Source: Ensifer adhaerens (GTDB lineage Bacteria; Pseudomonadota; Alphaproteobacteria; Rhizobiales; Rhizobiaceae). Taken from it: 64,000 nucleotides of DNA. This document shows positions 52,353 to 61,576 of the stretch, in pieces. Location: the NCBI RefSeq assembly GCF_002940685.1, contig NZ_PNFP01000007.1, positions 62,001 to 126,000 on the forward strand, read 5' to 3'. Position 1 is the first letter of the stretch, and every line of letters starts with the position of its first letter. Made by a program: the position numbers and the translations under genes. Below the pieces are notes generated by a model. The model was given only the letters and a program-made list of their open reading frames with translations. It was not told where the DNA came from and searched no databases.

Positions 52353-52379
52353 GGGTTCATCCTTTGCTGTGATCGGGGG

Positions 52380-52865
52380 TTACTTTTTCACGACGTCGAG
52401 CGGACCATGCATGCCGGCGTCGTAGTGGCCCGGCACCAGGCAGGCGAATTCGAAGGTGCCGTCATTGGTGAAGGTCCAGTAGATGTCGCCGGACTTGCCG
52501 GGCTCAAGCCGGATCGCGTTCGGGTCGTCGTGCTCCATGTCCGGGAACTTCTCCATGGTGATCTTGTGTTCCTGGATCGTCGCCTTGTCGTCGAGCACGA
52601 ATTCATGCGCGAGTTCGCCGGCGTTCTTGATGGCAAAATGGACCGTCTGGCCCTGGCGAACCTTGATGGTCGAGGGCGTGAAGATCATCTTGCCGTCGTC
52701 GGTTTCCTTCATGGTGACGCGGATCGTCTGGGTCGCCTTGGCCTTGTCGCCGGCTTCGCCGATCGACACCTTGCCATGGCCGCCTTCGTGGGTGCCGGAC
52801 GCGAGCGCCTGGGAGGAAAGGGCGGAGGCGACAACGAGCGCCAGAGCGAGTGCTGATTTCTTCAT
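52380..52865 (-). CDS. Periplasmic cupredoxin (plastocyanin/azurin-like), 161 aa
   Basis: Blue-copper fold protein. ATG 52865 with AGGA about 8 bp upstream gives a signal peptide ending SQALAS; ATG 52898 is in frame but less likely. The type 1 copper ligands are readable: His in GELAHEFVLDD, and Cys, His and Met in FACLVPGHYDAGMHG near residues 140-154. A His/Gly-rich N-terminus (GTHEGGHG) may add copper sites. Probably binds or shuttles copper for the neighbouring multicopper oxidase; 51 bp lies between them. Confidence 0.9.
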   Translation of the reverse strand: MKKSALALALVVASALSSQALASGTHEGGHGKVSIGEAGDKAKATQTIRVTMKETDDGKMIFTPSTIKVRQGQTVHFAIKNAGELAHEFVLDDKATIQEHKITMEKFPDMEHDDPNAIRLEPGKSGDIYWTFTNDGTFEFACLVPGHYDAGMHGPLDVVKK

Positions 52866-52915
52866 CGTATGGTTCCTGATGGATTTGAAAGAGGTCATTG
52901 CAGTCGGCCGTCCTT

Positions 52916-54253
52916 TCACGGTTTCTTCGTGATCACGGTCTTGGCATCCGTGGCCCGCGTCGGTTCCGGCAATGCACCGGTCCATTCCCAGGCCTGTGTT
53001 CCCGGCGGGTTTTCGTACCAGCCGGGGTCGCTGTAATCGCCGGCGGAGATGCCTTCGCGCACCTTCACCACCGAGAACATGCCGCCCATCTCCAGCGCGC
53101 CGTGCGGACCCCAGCCGGTCATCATCGGGATCGTGTTGTCGGGGAGCGGCATTTCCATTTCGCCCATGTCGGCCATGCCGGCCGTCCCCATGGGCATGTA
53201 GTCGGGCTTGACCTTGCGGATCTTTGCCGCGACTGATTTCTTGTCGGCGCCGATGAAGGTCGGGATGTCGTGTCCCATCGCGTTCATCGTGTGGTGCGAC
53301 TTGTGGCAATGGATCGCCCAGTCGCCCTCGTACTTGGCGTCGAACTCGTAGGCGCGCATCGCGCCAACGGGAATATCGATCGACACTTCCGGCCAGCGCG
53401 CCTCCGGCCGCACCCAGCCGCCATCGGTGCAGGTCACTTCAAAGTCGTAGCCGTGCATGTGGATCGGATGGTTGGTCATGGTGAGGTTGCCGACCCGCAC
53501 GCGCACCCGGTCGTTCTTGGACACGACCAGCGGGTCGATGTCCGGGAAGATCCGGCTGTTCCAGCACCACATGTTGAAGTCGGTCATTTCCATGATGCGC
53601 GGCACATAGGTGCCGGGATCGATGTCGTAGGCATTGAGCAGGAAGACGAAATCGCGGTCGACGCGCATGAAGCTCGGGTCCTTCGGATGCACCACGAAGA
53701 ATCCCATCATGCCCATGGCCATCTGCACCATCTCGTCGGCATGCGGGTGGTACATGAAGGTGCCCGCCTTCACGAGGTCGAACTCGTAGACATAGGTCTT
53801 GCCGGCCGGGATATGCGGCTGCGACAGGCCGCCGACGCCATCCATGCCCGAGGGCAGGATCATGCCGTGCCAATGGATGGTGGTGTGTTCCGGCAGCTTG
53901 TTGGTGACGAAGATCCGCACGCGGTCGCCCTCTACCGCCTCGATCGTCGGTCCCGGCGACTGACCGTTGTAGCCCCAGAGATAGGCGGTCATGCCATCGG
54001 CCATTTCGCGTTCGACCGGCTCGGCGACGAGGTGGAACTCCTTGACGCCGTTGTTCATGCGATGCGGCAGCGTCCAGCCGTTCAAGGTGACGACCGGGTT
54101 GTAGTCGGGTCCACTCGTCGGCACGAGCGGCTTCTGGGTCGCGGCATTGTCCATGCTTGCCGCTTCGGGCAGGCCTGAGTTTGAGGTTTGCGCCCAGGCG
54201 GCGGTCGACACGAGAGCAGCACCAGCGCCGAGGAAGTTTCTTCTGTTGAACAT
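52916..54253 (-). CDS. Multicopper oxidase, Tat-exported, 445 aa
   Basis: Periplasmic oxidase, probably oxidising Cu(I) to the less toxic Cu(II). The twin-arginine signal MFNRRNFLGAGAAL is present. All four copper motifs are visible: HWHG (127-130), HPH (169-171), HPIHMHG (262-268) and HCHKSHHTMNAM (315-326) with type 1 Cys316 and Met326. A methionine-rich C-terminal stretch (MPMGTAGMADMGEMEM) after the last motif resembles the copper-binding inserts of CueO/CopA oxidases. Part of the minus-strand copper operon, 13 bp after the TolC-like gene. Confidence 0.92.
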   Translation of the reverse strand: MFNRRNFLGAGAALVSTAAWAQTSNSGLPEAASMDNAATQKPLVPTSGPDYNPVVTLNGWTLPHRMNNGVKEFHLVAEPVEREMADGMTAYLWGYNGQSPGPTIEAVEGDRVRIFVTNKLPEHTTIHWHGMILPSGMDGVGGLSQPHIPAGKTYVYEFDLVKAGTFMYHPHADEMVQMAMGMMGFFVVHPKDPSFMRVDRDFVFLLNAYDIDPGTYVPRIMEMTDFNMWCWNSRIFPDIDPLVVSKNDRVRVRVGNLTMTNHPIHMHGYDFEVTCTDGGWVRPEARWPEVSIDIPVGAMRAYEFDAKYEGDWAIHCHKSHHTMNAMGHDIPTFIGADKKSVAAKIRKVKPDYMPMGTAGMADMGEMEMPLPDNTIPMMTGWGPHGALEMGGMFSVVKVREGISAGDYSDPGWYENPPGTQAWEWTGALPEPTRATDAKTVITKKP

Positions 54254-54266
54254 GATCCGATCCTTC

Positions 54267-55724
54267 TTAATGTCCGGCGCCGCCGGATTCCGCTGCTGCG
54301 GGTGCAGCCGCGCCTCCAGCCGATCCGCCTGATCCGCCGCCGTGGATGGCCGTCATCAGGTCGGCATCGGCCAGCCAGAAATCGCGCTTCGCGTTGACGG
54401 AGAGCACGGTCGAATTGACCTTGGCCCTGACGTCGGCGAGCAGCTCGAAGGTGCTGGTGATCATGCCGTTGTAGCTGAGCGTCGCTTCCTCCTCGATCTT
54501 GGTGCGCAGCGGCACGACATTGTTGCGGTAGTGCCGGGCGATGTCGTAGCGCGAACGATAGGCTTCATACGCAGACCGGGCTTCCGAGCGGATGTTGACC
54601 GCCTTTTCCGCCAAAAGGTTTGCCGAGCGCATATGGGCAAGCTCGGCCTTGCGCATGCGTGCGCTGCCGCTGTCGAAGATCGGGATGACGAATTCGAGCT
54701 CGAACTGGCCGGTGGTTTCGACTTTGGTGCCGTGGTCCTCCTTCTCCCGTTCAGATTCCGCACCGGCGACGAGCTCCAGGTCGGTCACGTAGCGGGTCGC
54801 CTCGGTGAGCTTATAGGACTTGGCGACGGCTTCGAGATCGAGGCGGGCGATCTGCAGATCGACACGGCGCTTCAGCGCTTCCGCCTCGATGCTGTCCTTG
54901 CGGGCAAGCGTCTTCGGCAGGTTGGGCAGGCGGTTCGGTACCTGGTACTCGACATCGCTACCCCAGAGGCCCATCAGCCGCGTCAGGTTTTCCTTGGCAA
55001 GGCGGGCTGAAAGCCGGGCCTCGGCGGCCTGGCCGGCGAGTTCGGCGTTAAAGACGTGTTCGCGCGCCTGGTTGCCCTTGCCCATGGCGCCGGTCTCGCC
55101 GAGTTTTGCGGCAAGCTCGGAGGAGGCGTCAGCCGCCGCCTGGGCCTGGTTCAGCTGCCCGACGGTTTCCCACGCGGCGACCGCTTCGATCCAGGCGCGG
55201 CGGGTGTCAGTGGCCAGCTGCAACGTGCTGAGGGCGGCATTGAGCTGCGCCTGGCGGTAGCGCGCATCGGCGACCGCGATGGTCTTGTCGCGGGTGAGAA
55301 GCGCCAGGATGTTGGTGGTGACGAGACCCTCGATCGCCTTGTAGGCGCGCAGTTCCGGCGTGCCGATCCCGGTGGTGCCGATCGAGACGGTGGGGTTGAG
55401 GAACAGTGTCGCCTGCCAGGCGTCCGCCGAAGCGTCGCCGAGATCGGCATAGGCGGCCTGCAGGCCCTTGTTGTTAAGAAGGGCGATCTGGACGGCCGTA
55501 TCGGCGTCGATCGTCTTGCGCTTCAGCAGCGCCTTCACCTCGGCATTGACCCTGTCTGCCTGTTCGCGGTTCTGGATCCAGACGCTCTTCTTGGTCGCGG
55601 CCGTCGAGACCTTGGCATCCACGGTGGTGAAGCCCGCGTCCTTGGCCGAGTATTCGGTCACGCAGCCGGCGAGCACGAGGGGCAGACCGATGGCGGCCGC
55701 GAGGTTGAGTTTGCGAAGTCTCAT
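54267..55724 (-). CDS. TolC-family outer membrane efflux lipoprotein, 485 aa
   Basis: Outer membrane channel component. I start at ATG 55724 with GGGAG upstream; it gives a lipoprotein signal (AAIGLPLVLAGC, lipobox LAGC). Two repeats rich in coiled-coil helices follow, for example AALLTRDKTIAVADARYRQA in the first, in part, and MRKAELAHMRSANLLAEKA in the second, as in CusC/NodT proteins. The Gly/Ala-rich tail GGGSGGSAGG is unusual. No RND pump or membrane-fusion protein is encoded nearby, so its partner must be elsewhere or a different one. Overlaps the small lipoprotein gene by 4 bp. Confidence 0.88.
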   Translation of the reverse strand: MRLRKLNLAAAIGLPLVLAGCVTEYSAKDAGFTTVDAKVSTAATKKSVWIQNREQADRVNAEVKALLKRKTIDADTAVQIALLNNKGLQAAYADLGDASADAWQATLFLNPTVSIGTTGIGTPELRAYKAIEGLVTTNILALLTRDKTIAVADARYRQAQLNAALSTLQLATDTRRAWIEAVAAWETVGQLNQAQAAADASSELAAKLGETGAMGKGNQAREHVFNAELAGQAAEARLSARLAKENLTRLMGLWGSDVEYQVPNRLPNLPKTLARKDSIEAEALKRRVDLQIARLDLEAVAKSYKLTEATRYVTDLELVAGAESEREKEDHGTKVETTGQFELEFVIPIFDSGSARMRKAELAHMRSANLLAEKAVNIRSEARSAYEAYRSRYDIARHYRNNVVPLRTKIEEEATLSYNGMITSTFELLADVRAKVNSTVLSVNAKRDFWLADADLMTAIHGGGSGGSAGGAAAPAAAESGGAGH

Positions 55725-55951
55725 GACGCGTCTCCCTTGGCGGTCGACTGTGCGTCGTTGAGCGGTTTCCAGGCCTTGGGGCCGGTCGGTTCGCGGTGGG
55801 TGTAGCCCGAAATGGGGCTGCGATACTGCGTGCTTCGAATGCCGCTGGTGCTGTCGGCGGGATCGCCAAGGCTTGAGACCTCGGCAGGCAATGTGGCAGC
55901 GCATCCGCCCAGGATGATGGGCAGGAGCGCCATGGAAAACAAACGTTTCAT
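55721..55951 (-). CDS. Small lipoprotein, 76 aa, copper cluster
   Basis: ATG 55951 gives MKRLFSMALLPIILGGC, a clear lipoprotein signal (LGGC, Cys17). The mature 60 residues (AATLPAEVSSLGDPADSTSG, then YRSPISGYTHREPTGPKAWK) are polar, with no cysteine or methionine clusters and no recognised domain. Translationally coupled (4-bp overlap) to the TolC-like gene, so it probably helps that outer membrane component. Function unknown. Confidence 0.75.
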   Translation of the reverse strand: MKRLFSMALLPIILGGCAATLPAEVSSLGDPADSTSGIRSTQYRSPISGYTHREPTGPKAWKPLNDAQSTAKGDAS

Positions 55952-56142
55952 GGTCAAACCTGAAATGTGAATGGCAGAGGTCGGCGATCGACCGGATGAA
56001 ACCGGGCGGGCCTTGTCGCGGACCGCGCTAGAGGCGGGGCGGGCGTCCCATCGGACACGCACAAGCCACGGCAGCGCTTTGCACCGCTGCAAATCCTTCG
56101 GTCGGATAGGACCAAGGGGAACGTGCAGCAGCGGTCACGAAT

Positions 56143-56541
56143 TCACGAAATCAGGCTCTTGGGGGGGCGATGAAGGCCGTCGCGTTCACCGGGGGTGAGC
56201 TGCGGGTGCGGGCCGAAATTGCGGATGGAGCGCAGGAAAGCGGGGTGGCTGCCATCGGCATCGGCAAGGACTGCAACGGCGGCACAGAAGGTCTTGCAGC
56301 AATCCTTCTTCTCGGCCTTGCCGCTTTGCTCCACCGGCTTCACCTTGCCCTTGTTGAGGCTCGGGCAATGCTCGCTCGCAGCTTGCGTTGGATCGGTGGA
56401 TGCCTCGATCTGCATCGCGCCGTGGGCGGCCGCGTGCATCATGCCGGAGGCGGTAGAAAAAGGCAGCACGGCCAGCGACAAAGCGATCGCCAGCTTCAGC
56501 ACCATCAGCAAACGCAGATATGTGGTTCGCACCTTCTCCAT
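56143..56541 (-). CDS. Small Cys/His-containing exported or membrane protein, 132 aa, unknown
   Basis: ATG 56541 opens MEKVRTTYLRLLMVLKLAIA followed by LSLAVLPFSTASGMMHAAAH, a signal or anchor. The mature part has HxxxH (HAAAHG), a Cys in SEHCPSLNKG and CCKTFCAA, a set suited to metal binding. It lies between the HmrR and small lipoprotein genes, same strand, 95 bp after HmrR. No family name is certain; copper binding is inferred from residues and context. Confidence 0.65.
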   Translation of the reverse strand: MEKVRTTYLRLLMVLKLAIALSLAVLPFSTASGMMHAAAHGAMQIEASTDPTQAASEHCPSLNKGKVKPVEQSGKAEKKDCCKTFCAAVAVLADADGSHPAFLRSIRNFGPHPQLTPGERDGLHRPPKSLIS

Positions 56542-56635
56542 GATCGATCCGTAGAAACGCCTGTGATTCCTGTCAATGCTGCTTGCGCACGGCGCCGTCA
56601 CGAATGCGTGAGGCTCCGGGGATGCGCCGTTGTGG

Positions 56636-57106
56636 TCACGCATGCCGCCGGTTGCGAACCGGATCGATGCCGGCGGTGCCGAAGCGGGCGGGCTCCATGG
56701 CCTTCGTCGGCGCCTTTGCGGCGTCGGCGAGATCCTCGAGAATGGGACAATCCGGGCGCCCGTCGCCGTGGCAATGGGCGGCGAGGTGTTTCAGTGTCTG
56801 GCTCATCGCTTTCAGCTCCTCGGCCTTGCGTTCGAGGATCTCGACATGTTCGAGCGCGATCTTCTTGACCTCGCCGCTGGCACGCGAGCGGTCGCGCCAA
56901 AGCGCGAGCAGGTCGGCCATTTGCTCGACGGTGAAGCCGAGATCGCGCGAGCGGCGGATGAAGCGCAAAGTGTGGACGTCGTTGTCGCCATAGTTGCGAT
57001 AGCCGGCTTCGCTGCGGTCGGCCTGTGGGATGAGGCCGATCGTCTCGTAATAGCGGATCATTTTCGTCGAGACGCCGGAGGCGCGTGAGGCTTCGCCGAT
57101 GTTCAT
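56636..57106 (-). CDS. hmrR: MerR-family copper-responsive regulator (HmrR/CueR type), 156 aa
   Basis: Cytoplasmic Cu(I) sensor that activates by bending promoters with long spacers. The N-terminal HTH is MNIGEASRASGVSTKMIRYY. The metal site Cys112 and Cys120 is in CHGDGRPDCPIL, the CueR/HmrR signature. The tail of 30 residues beyond it is longer than E. coli CueR. It lies 100 bp downstream of the P-type ATPase gene whose promoter (59756-59786) has the matching operator. In rhizobia HmrR controls actP. Confidence 0.94.
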   Translation of the reverse strand: MNIGEASRASGVSTKMIRYYETIGLIPQADRSEAGYRNYGDNDVHTLRFIRRSRDLGFTVEQMADLLALWRDRSRASGEVKKIALEHVEILERKAEELKAMSQTLKHLAAHCHGDGRPDCPILEDLADAAKAPTKAMEPARFGTAGIDPVRNRRHA

Positions 57107-57205
57107 GATGTCATCCTTGTTGCCGTCTTGCGGCCATTCGCTAACGAGTATAAGGGCTCTCCCCGGCTTCCGCCATGCCGGCGAGAGCCGGGGAGCATGT
57201 CGAAC

Positions 57206-59725
57206 CTAGGCCGCCCGTGCCGCGGCGACCGGGCGAAAGGCCCGAAGCCGCAAGGCGTTGCCCAGCACGAAGACGCTCGACAGTGCCATGGCGCCGGCCG
57301 CGAAGATCGGCGACAGCAGGAGGCCATAGACCGGGTAGAGCGCGCCGGCGGCAACCGGGATCAGCACGGCGTTATAGGCGAAGGCCCAGAACAGGTTCTC
57401 CTTGATGTTGCGGATCGTCGCCTTGGACAGCGCGATCGCATTCGGCACGCCGAGCAGATCGCCGGACATCAGCACCACATCGGCGCTCTCGATGGCGACG
57501 TCTGTGCCCGTGCCGATCGCAAGGCCGACATCGGCTTCGGCGAGCGCCGGCGCATCGTTGATGCCGTCGCCGACGAAGGCAACCGCGCGTCCGCCTTCCT
57601 TCAGCTTCTTCAAGGCCGCGACCTTGCCGTCCGGCAGGACTTCGGCGATGACCTCGTCGATGCCGAGCTTGGCGGCGATCGCCTCCGCGGTGCGGCGGTT
57701 GTCGCCGGTGATCATCGCGACCTTCAGGCCGAGTTCGTGCAGCATGCGGATCGCCTGCGGCGTCGTCTCCTTGATCGGGTCGGCAACGGCAATGATCGCG
57801 GCGAGCTTGCCGTCGATCGCCGCATAGAGCGGGCTCTTGCCTTCCGAGCCAAGACGCGTCGCCTGCTCGGCGAAAGCCGACACGTCGAGCTTCAACTGCG
57901 CCATCAGCCGGTCTGCGCCAACATGGACGGTCTGGCCCGAGACATCGGCGCTGGCGCCGAAGCCGGGGATCGCTTCAAACCTGGCCGGTTCGGCGATCGT
58001 GAGCCCCTTTGCCTTCGCCGCCTCGACGATCGCTTCGGCAATCGGATGTTCGGAGCGGGTTTCGACGGCGGCGACCAGCGTGAGAACGGCGTCACGATCG
58101 AAGCCGTCGACGGTCTCGAGGTCGGTCAGTTCCGGCCGGCCCTTGGTCAGGGTGCCGGTCTTGTCGACGGCGATGACCGCGGCGTTGCGCAGCGTCTGCA
58201 GCGCCTCGCCCTTGCGGAAGAGCACGCCCATTTCGGCAGCACGGCCGGTGCCGACCATGATCGAGGTCGGGGTGGCAAGGCCCATGGCGCAAGGGCAGGC
58301 GATGATCAGGACGGCGACGCCGTTGACGAGCGCGAAGGTGAGCGCCGGATCCGGGCCGAAGACCAGCCAGATGCCGAAGGTCAGAAGCGCGATGGCGATG
58401 ACGGCCGGCACGAACCAGGCGGTGACGCGGTCGACCAGCGACTGGATCGGCAGCTTGGCGCCCTGGGCCTGCTCGACCATCTTGATGATTTGCGCCAGCA
58501 CCGTGTCGGCGCCGACCTTGGTGGCGCGGAAGGTGAAGGAGCCGGTCTTGTTGATCGTGCCGCCGACAACCTCGCTGCCGGCCACCTTTTCGACCGGAAC
58601 CGGCTCGCCGGTGATCATCGATTCGTCGACATAGGAGTTGCCGTCGAGGACGCTGCCGTCGACCGGCACCCGGTCGCCGGGGCGCACGACGACGGTGTCG
58701 CCTGCGTTGACCTCGGAAAGCGGGACCTCGATCGTCTCGCCGTTGCGGATGACGCGGGCGGTCTTTGCCTGCAGTCCCATCAGGTGCTTGATCGCCTCGG
58801 AGGTCCGGCCCTTGGCGCGCGCCTCGAGGAACCGACCGAGCAGGATCAGCGTGACGATGACGGCTGCTGCCTCGTAGTAGACGTTGGCGGTGCCGTCAGG
58901 CAGAAGGTCGGGCGCAAAGGTTGCGACGACCGAATAGATCCAGGCGGCGGACGTTCCGATCGCGACCAGAGAGTTCATGTCCGGCGCGAGCCGGAAGAGG
59001 GCGGGCACACCCTTCTGGTAGAAACGCAGGCCCGGTCCGAAGAGCACCAGCGTCGTCAGCGCGAACTGCAGATACCAGCTTTCCTGCATGCCGATATTAT
59101 TCATGACGAATTCGTGCACGCCTGGGATGAAGTGCGAGCCCATTTCGAGCACGAAGATGGGCAACGTCAGGACGCCGGCAACGACCAAGGAGCGCGCGAG
59201 CCTTCGGGTCTCCTGTTCGCGCTTTTCGCCTTCGCGGTCGACACTTTCGTCGCCGGTGATGCGCTTGGCGGCGTAGCCGGCAACGCGGACCGCCTCTTCG
59301 AGCGCCGCCGCCGTGGCGATGCCCTTCGTCACGCGGACGGAGGCGCGCTCGGTCGCGAGATTGACATTGGCTTCGCTGACGCCCGGCACCGTCTTCAGCG
59401 CCTTTTCGATGCGCGCGACGCAGGACGCGCAGGTCATGCCTTCGATGGTGAGTTCGATCGTGTCCTCGACCGCACCGTATCCGGCGTTTTCGATTGCCTT
59501 GACGATATCGGCCGACTTGGTGCGGGCATCGAAGCGGACGTCGGCGCGTTCCGTTGCGAGGTTGACCGAGGCTTCGGTGACACCAGGCACGGCGCGGATC
59601 GCCTTTTCGACGCGCGACACACAGGATGCACAGGTCATGCCCTCGACGGGTATGCTGGCGCTCAATGCCGCGGCGGCGGACATTGGTTCGAGATTGTTCG
59701 TTCTAATGGGGGTCACAGATCCCAC
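57206..59725 (-). CDS. actP: Copper-translocating P1B-type ATPase, 839 aa
   Basis: Inner-membrane Cu(I) exporter. Two N-terminal heavy-metal domains carry CASC at residues 32-35 and 99-102. The transmembrane metal site is CPC at 477-479. The phosphorylation site Asp521 is in DKTGTLTKG, with TGE (ITGEPVPVE), the SEHP histidine motif and GDGINDAP all intact. Eight membrane spans fit the CopA type. The gene heads the copper block, with HmrR downstream; its promoter contains a 19-bp-spacer MerR-type operator. ActP is the name used for the rhizobial homologue. Confidence 0.95.
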   Translation of the reverse strand: MGSVTPIRTNNLEPMSAAAALSASIPVEGMTCASCVSRVEKAIRAVPGVTEASVNLATERADVRFDARTKSADIVKAIENAGYGAVEDTIELTIEGMTCASCVARIEKALKTVPGVSEANVNLATERASVRVTKGIATAAALEEAVRVAGYAAKRITGDESVDREGEKREQETRRLARSLVVAGVLTLPIFVLEMGSHFIPGVHEFVMNNIGMQESWYLQFALTTLVLFGPGLRFYQKGVPALFRLAPDMNSLVAIGTSAAWIYSVVATFAPDLLPDGTANVYYEAAAVIVTLILLGRFLEARAKGRTSEAIKHLMGLQAKTARVIRNGETIEVPLSEVNAGDTVVVRPGDRVPVDGSVLDGNSYVDESMITGEPVPVEKVAGSEVVGGTINKTGSFTFRATKVGADTVLAQIIKMVEQAQGAKLPIQSLVDRVTAWFVPAVIAIALLTFGIWLVFGPDPALTFALVNGVAVLIIACPCAMGLATPTSIMVGTGRAAEMGVLFRKGEALQTLRNAAVIAVDKTGTLTKGRPELTDLETVDGFDRDAVLTLVAAVETRSEHPIAEAIVEAAKAKGLTIAEPARFEAIPGFGASADVSGQTVHVGADRLMAQLKLDVSAFAEQATRLGSEGKSPLYAAIDGKLAAIIAVADPIKETTPQAIRMLHELGLKVAMITGDNRRTAEAIAAKLGIDEVIAEVLPDGKVAALKKLKEGGRAVAFVGDGINDAPALAEADVGLAIGTGTDVAIESADVVLMSGDLLGVPNAIALSKATIRNIKENLFWAFAYNAVLIPVAAGALYPVYGLLLSPIFAAGAMALSSVFVLGNALRLRAFRPVAAARAA

Positions 59726-60047
59726 GATCGTGCTCCTTTCTCTGTCTTTTGTCGCAAGATGAGGCTTCCAACGATGGGAAGGTCAAGGGCGAAAAGGAGA
59801 TTTCTGCACGCCTTCTTCAGAGCGGCTGGGAGAGGTCTGTCACCGCAGCGATAATCGCCCACGATGCACGATGGAAGCCGCCTTGACGCAAGCTTGGCCG
59901 CGAGGCTTGGCGCGATTGTCGACGCGCGGTTCGAATGGCTCCCGGCTTGCCGGCGATCGCAAGGGTGCGATCGCGCCTTCCGTGCCTCTTGCGGGTGAAC
60001 AGCATCGGATCCATCCTGTAGAAGTTGCGCCCCATAGGGAGGTTAGG
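59726..60047. other. Divergent intergenic region, actP side promoter
   Basis: 322 bp between actP (minus) and the small monooxygenase-like gene (plus). The actP promoter and operator lie at 59756-59786. The rest shows no repeat or coding frame that I can support; AGGGAGG at 60036-60042 belongs to the next gene. Confidence 0.6.
59756..59786 (-). promoter_or_regulatory. CueR/HmrR-type promoter and operator of actP
   Basis: On the minus strand TTGACC (-35, 59786-59781) and CATCTT (-10, 59761-59756) are separated by 19 bp, the long spacer required for MerR-type activation. The spacer holds the dyad ACCTTCCCATCGTTGGAAGC, starting in the -35, which closely matches known CueR/HmrR operators. Copper-bound HmrR should switch on actP from here. 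Confidence 0.85.
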
Positions 60048-60347
60048 ATGACGGCTTACAATTGTGTCCGTTTCCGCGTGAGACCCGGTCAAGAGGAACG
60101 GTTTGAGCAACTTTTTCGCAGCGCTCTTCGCGACTTTGATGGCTTGCGGAAGATGGCGCTCAGCAAGGCAGCCGATGGATCGTATTTCTCAATTGCCGAA
60201 TGGGAGAGCCTTGAGGCGATCGTCGCGGCGCGGCCCATGATGAAGGCGAACCTCGACACGTTCCGCGATACGCTCCTGGAACTCAGCCAGGATCTCGGGG
60301 TCACGGACCCGATTTCCGGCGAGGCGATCTTCGAAATGACGCGTTAG
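60048..60347 (+). CDS. ABM (antibiotic biosynthesis monooxygenase)-like domain protein, 99 aa
   Basis: Small ferredoxin-like fold protein. ATG 60048 has AGGGAGG about 6 bp upstream. YNCVRFRVRPGQEERFEQLF and SYFSIAEWESLEAIVAARP match the ABM/YgiN pattern of strand, helix and W-containing strand. Such proteins are often dimeric and degrade haem or oxidise small aromatics; nothing identifies a substrate here. It stands alone with its own promoter. Confidence 0.75.
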   Translation: MTAYNCVRFRVRPGQEERFEQLFRSALRDFDGLRKMALSKAADGSYFSIAEWESLEAIVAARPMMKANLDTFRDTLLELSQDLGVTDPISGEAIFEMTR

Positions 60348-60623
60348 GGCAATGTTGCTGCGCAAGGCGTGACGGCAACAGCTCCGTCGGTTGGGTGACG
60401 GGGAGCTCGGCCTTGGCTGCCTAAGGTCGCGGACCTGATGACAGTGATGTCGTCGACTTGCGAACGCGTGGGGCGGTATCAGAACCGGCACGACATCTGG
60501 CGCCGGATTTTGGATGGATTGAGACCAGAACACTGCGAGGAAGGCGCGATGACGGGTTGAGGTCACCGTGGGCAATGGCTATGTCGTGCCGCACACGTTT
60601 CACGAACCATAAGGCCAATCGGG

Positions 60624-61547
60624 ATGATCCCAGACTTTCTCGTTACCCATTCCGGTGGCTTCCACGCCGACGAGTTGCTTTCCAGCGTCATTCTCACACG
60701 GCTTTTCCCTGAGGCTCGCATCGTTCGCAGCCGGGCGCCGGAGTGGCTGAAACCGGGTGCGGACCGCATCATCTACGATGTCGGCGGCCAGTACGATGCG
60801 GCAGCCGGACTGTTCGACCACCATCAGCGCGGGGCGCCGGTGCGCGAGGATGGCCAGCCCTACAGCTCGTTCGGATTGATCTGGAAGCATTACGGCCGCG
60901 CCTATCTGGCAGCGTTCGGCGTTCCCGAAGCCCATGTCGAGGTGGTCCATGCGGCCTTCGATGCGCGCTTCGTGCTGCCGGTCGATCTGGTCGACAACGG
61001 CGCGCTCGACCCCTCCGTGGCCGGGCCTCTGGCGGGGCTGACGCTGTCGGCGCTGCTGGAAACCTTGAAGCCCGTCTTCGACGAATCCGGTCAGGAGGCT
61101 GAGGATCGCGGCTTCCATCAGGCCCTTTCGATCGCGCGCGCCTTCGTCGAGGCCGGCGTGGCGCAACGCGCCGCAAAGCTTCGCGCCGAGGCGCTCGTGC
61201 TTGAGCAGATCGCCCGTGCCGGTGACGGCCGCGTGCTCGAATTGCCAAGGGGCATGCCTTTCCGTCCGGCGATCGTGAAAGCTGGCGCCGATCACCTGTT
61301 GTTCGTCGTCCATCCGCGCGAGAACGACTGGTGTCTGACGGGCATTCGCAAGGCCGACGAAGGGTTCGAACTGCGCGCGGACCTGCCGGCCGCCTGGGCC
61401 GGACTGACGAACGGCGCGTTGGAAGCGGCGTGCGGGGTGCCTGGCGCACGCTTTTGCCACAATGGCCGCTTCATTGCGGCGGCCGCGACGCGCGAGGCAG
61501 CACTCGCCATGGCCGAACTCGCGGTCAAGGAAGTCGCGGCGAGCTGA
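60624..61547 (+). CDS. MYG1-family metal-dependent hydrolase-like protein, 307 aa
   Basis: Start ATG 60624 opens FLVTHSGGFHADELLSSVIL, with the H-x(4)-HADE metal site (His9, His14, Asp16) of the MYG1/UPF0160 family, distantly related to DHH phosphoesterases. A second metal motif is GLFDHHQRGA (about residues 63-72), and the C-terminal half has the family's FCHNGRFIAAA. Eukaryotic MYG1 is an RNA exonuclease; the bacterial role is not settled. Monocistronic and convergent with the AraC-type regulator. Confidence 0.87.
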   Translation: MIPDFLVTHSGGFHADELLSSVILTRLFPEARIVRSRAPEWLKPGADRIIYDVGGQYDAAAGLFDHHQRGAPVREDGQPYSSFGLIWKHYGRAYLAAFGVPEAHVEVVHAAFDARFVLPVDLVDNGALDPSVAGPLAGLTLSALLETLKPVFDESGQEAEDRGFHQALSIARAFVEAGVAQRAAKLRAEALVLEQIARAGDGRVLELPRGMPFRPAIVKAGADHLLFVVHPRENDWCLTGIRKADEGFELRADLPAAWAGLTNGALEAACGVPGARFCHNGRFIAAAATREAALAMAELAVKEVAAS

Positions 61548-61576
61548 GGGAAACTCAGGAGCCTACGGCGGCGGGG

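Noticed and set aside
57128-59854. 908-codon open frame on the plus strand opposite actP
   Set aside because: Shadow of a fully recognisable P1B ATPase; it also runs through the actP promoter.
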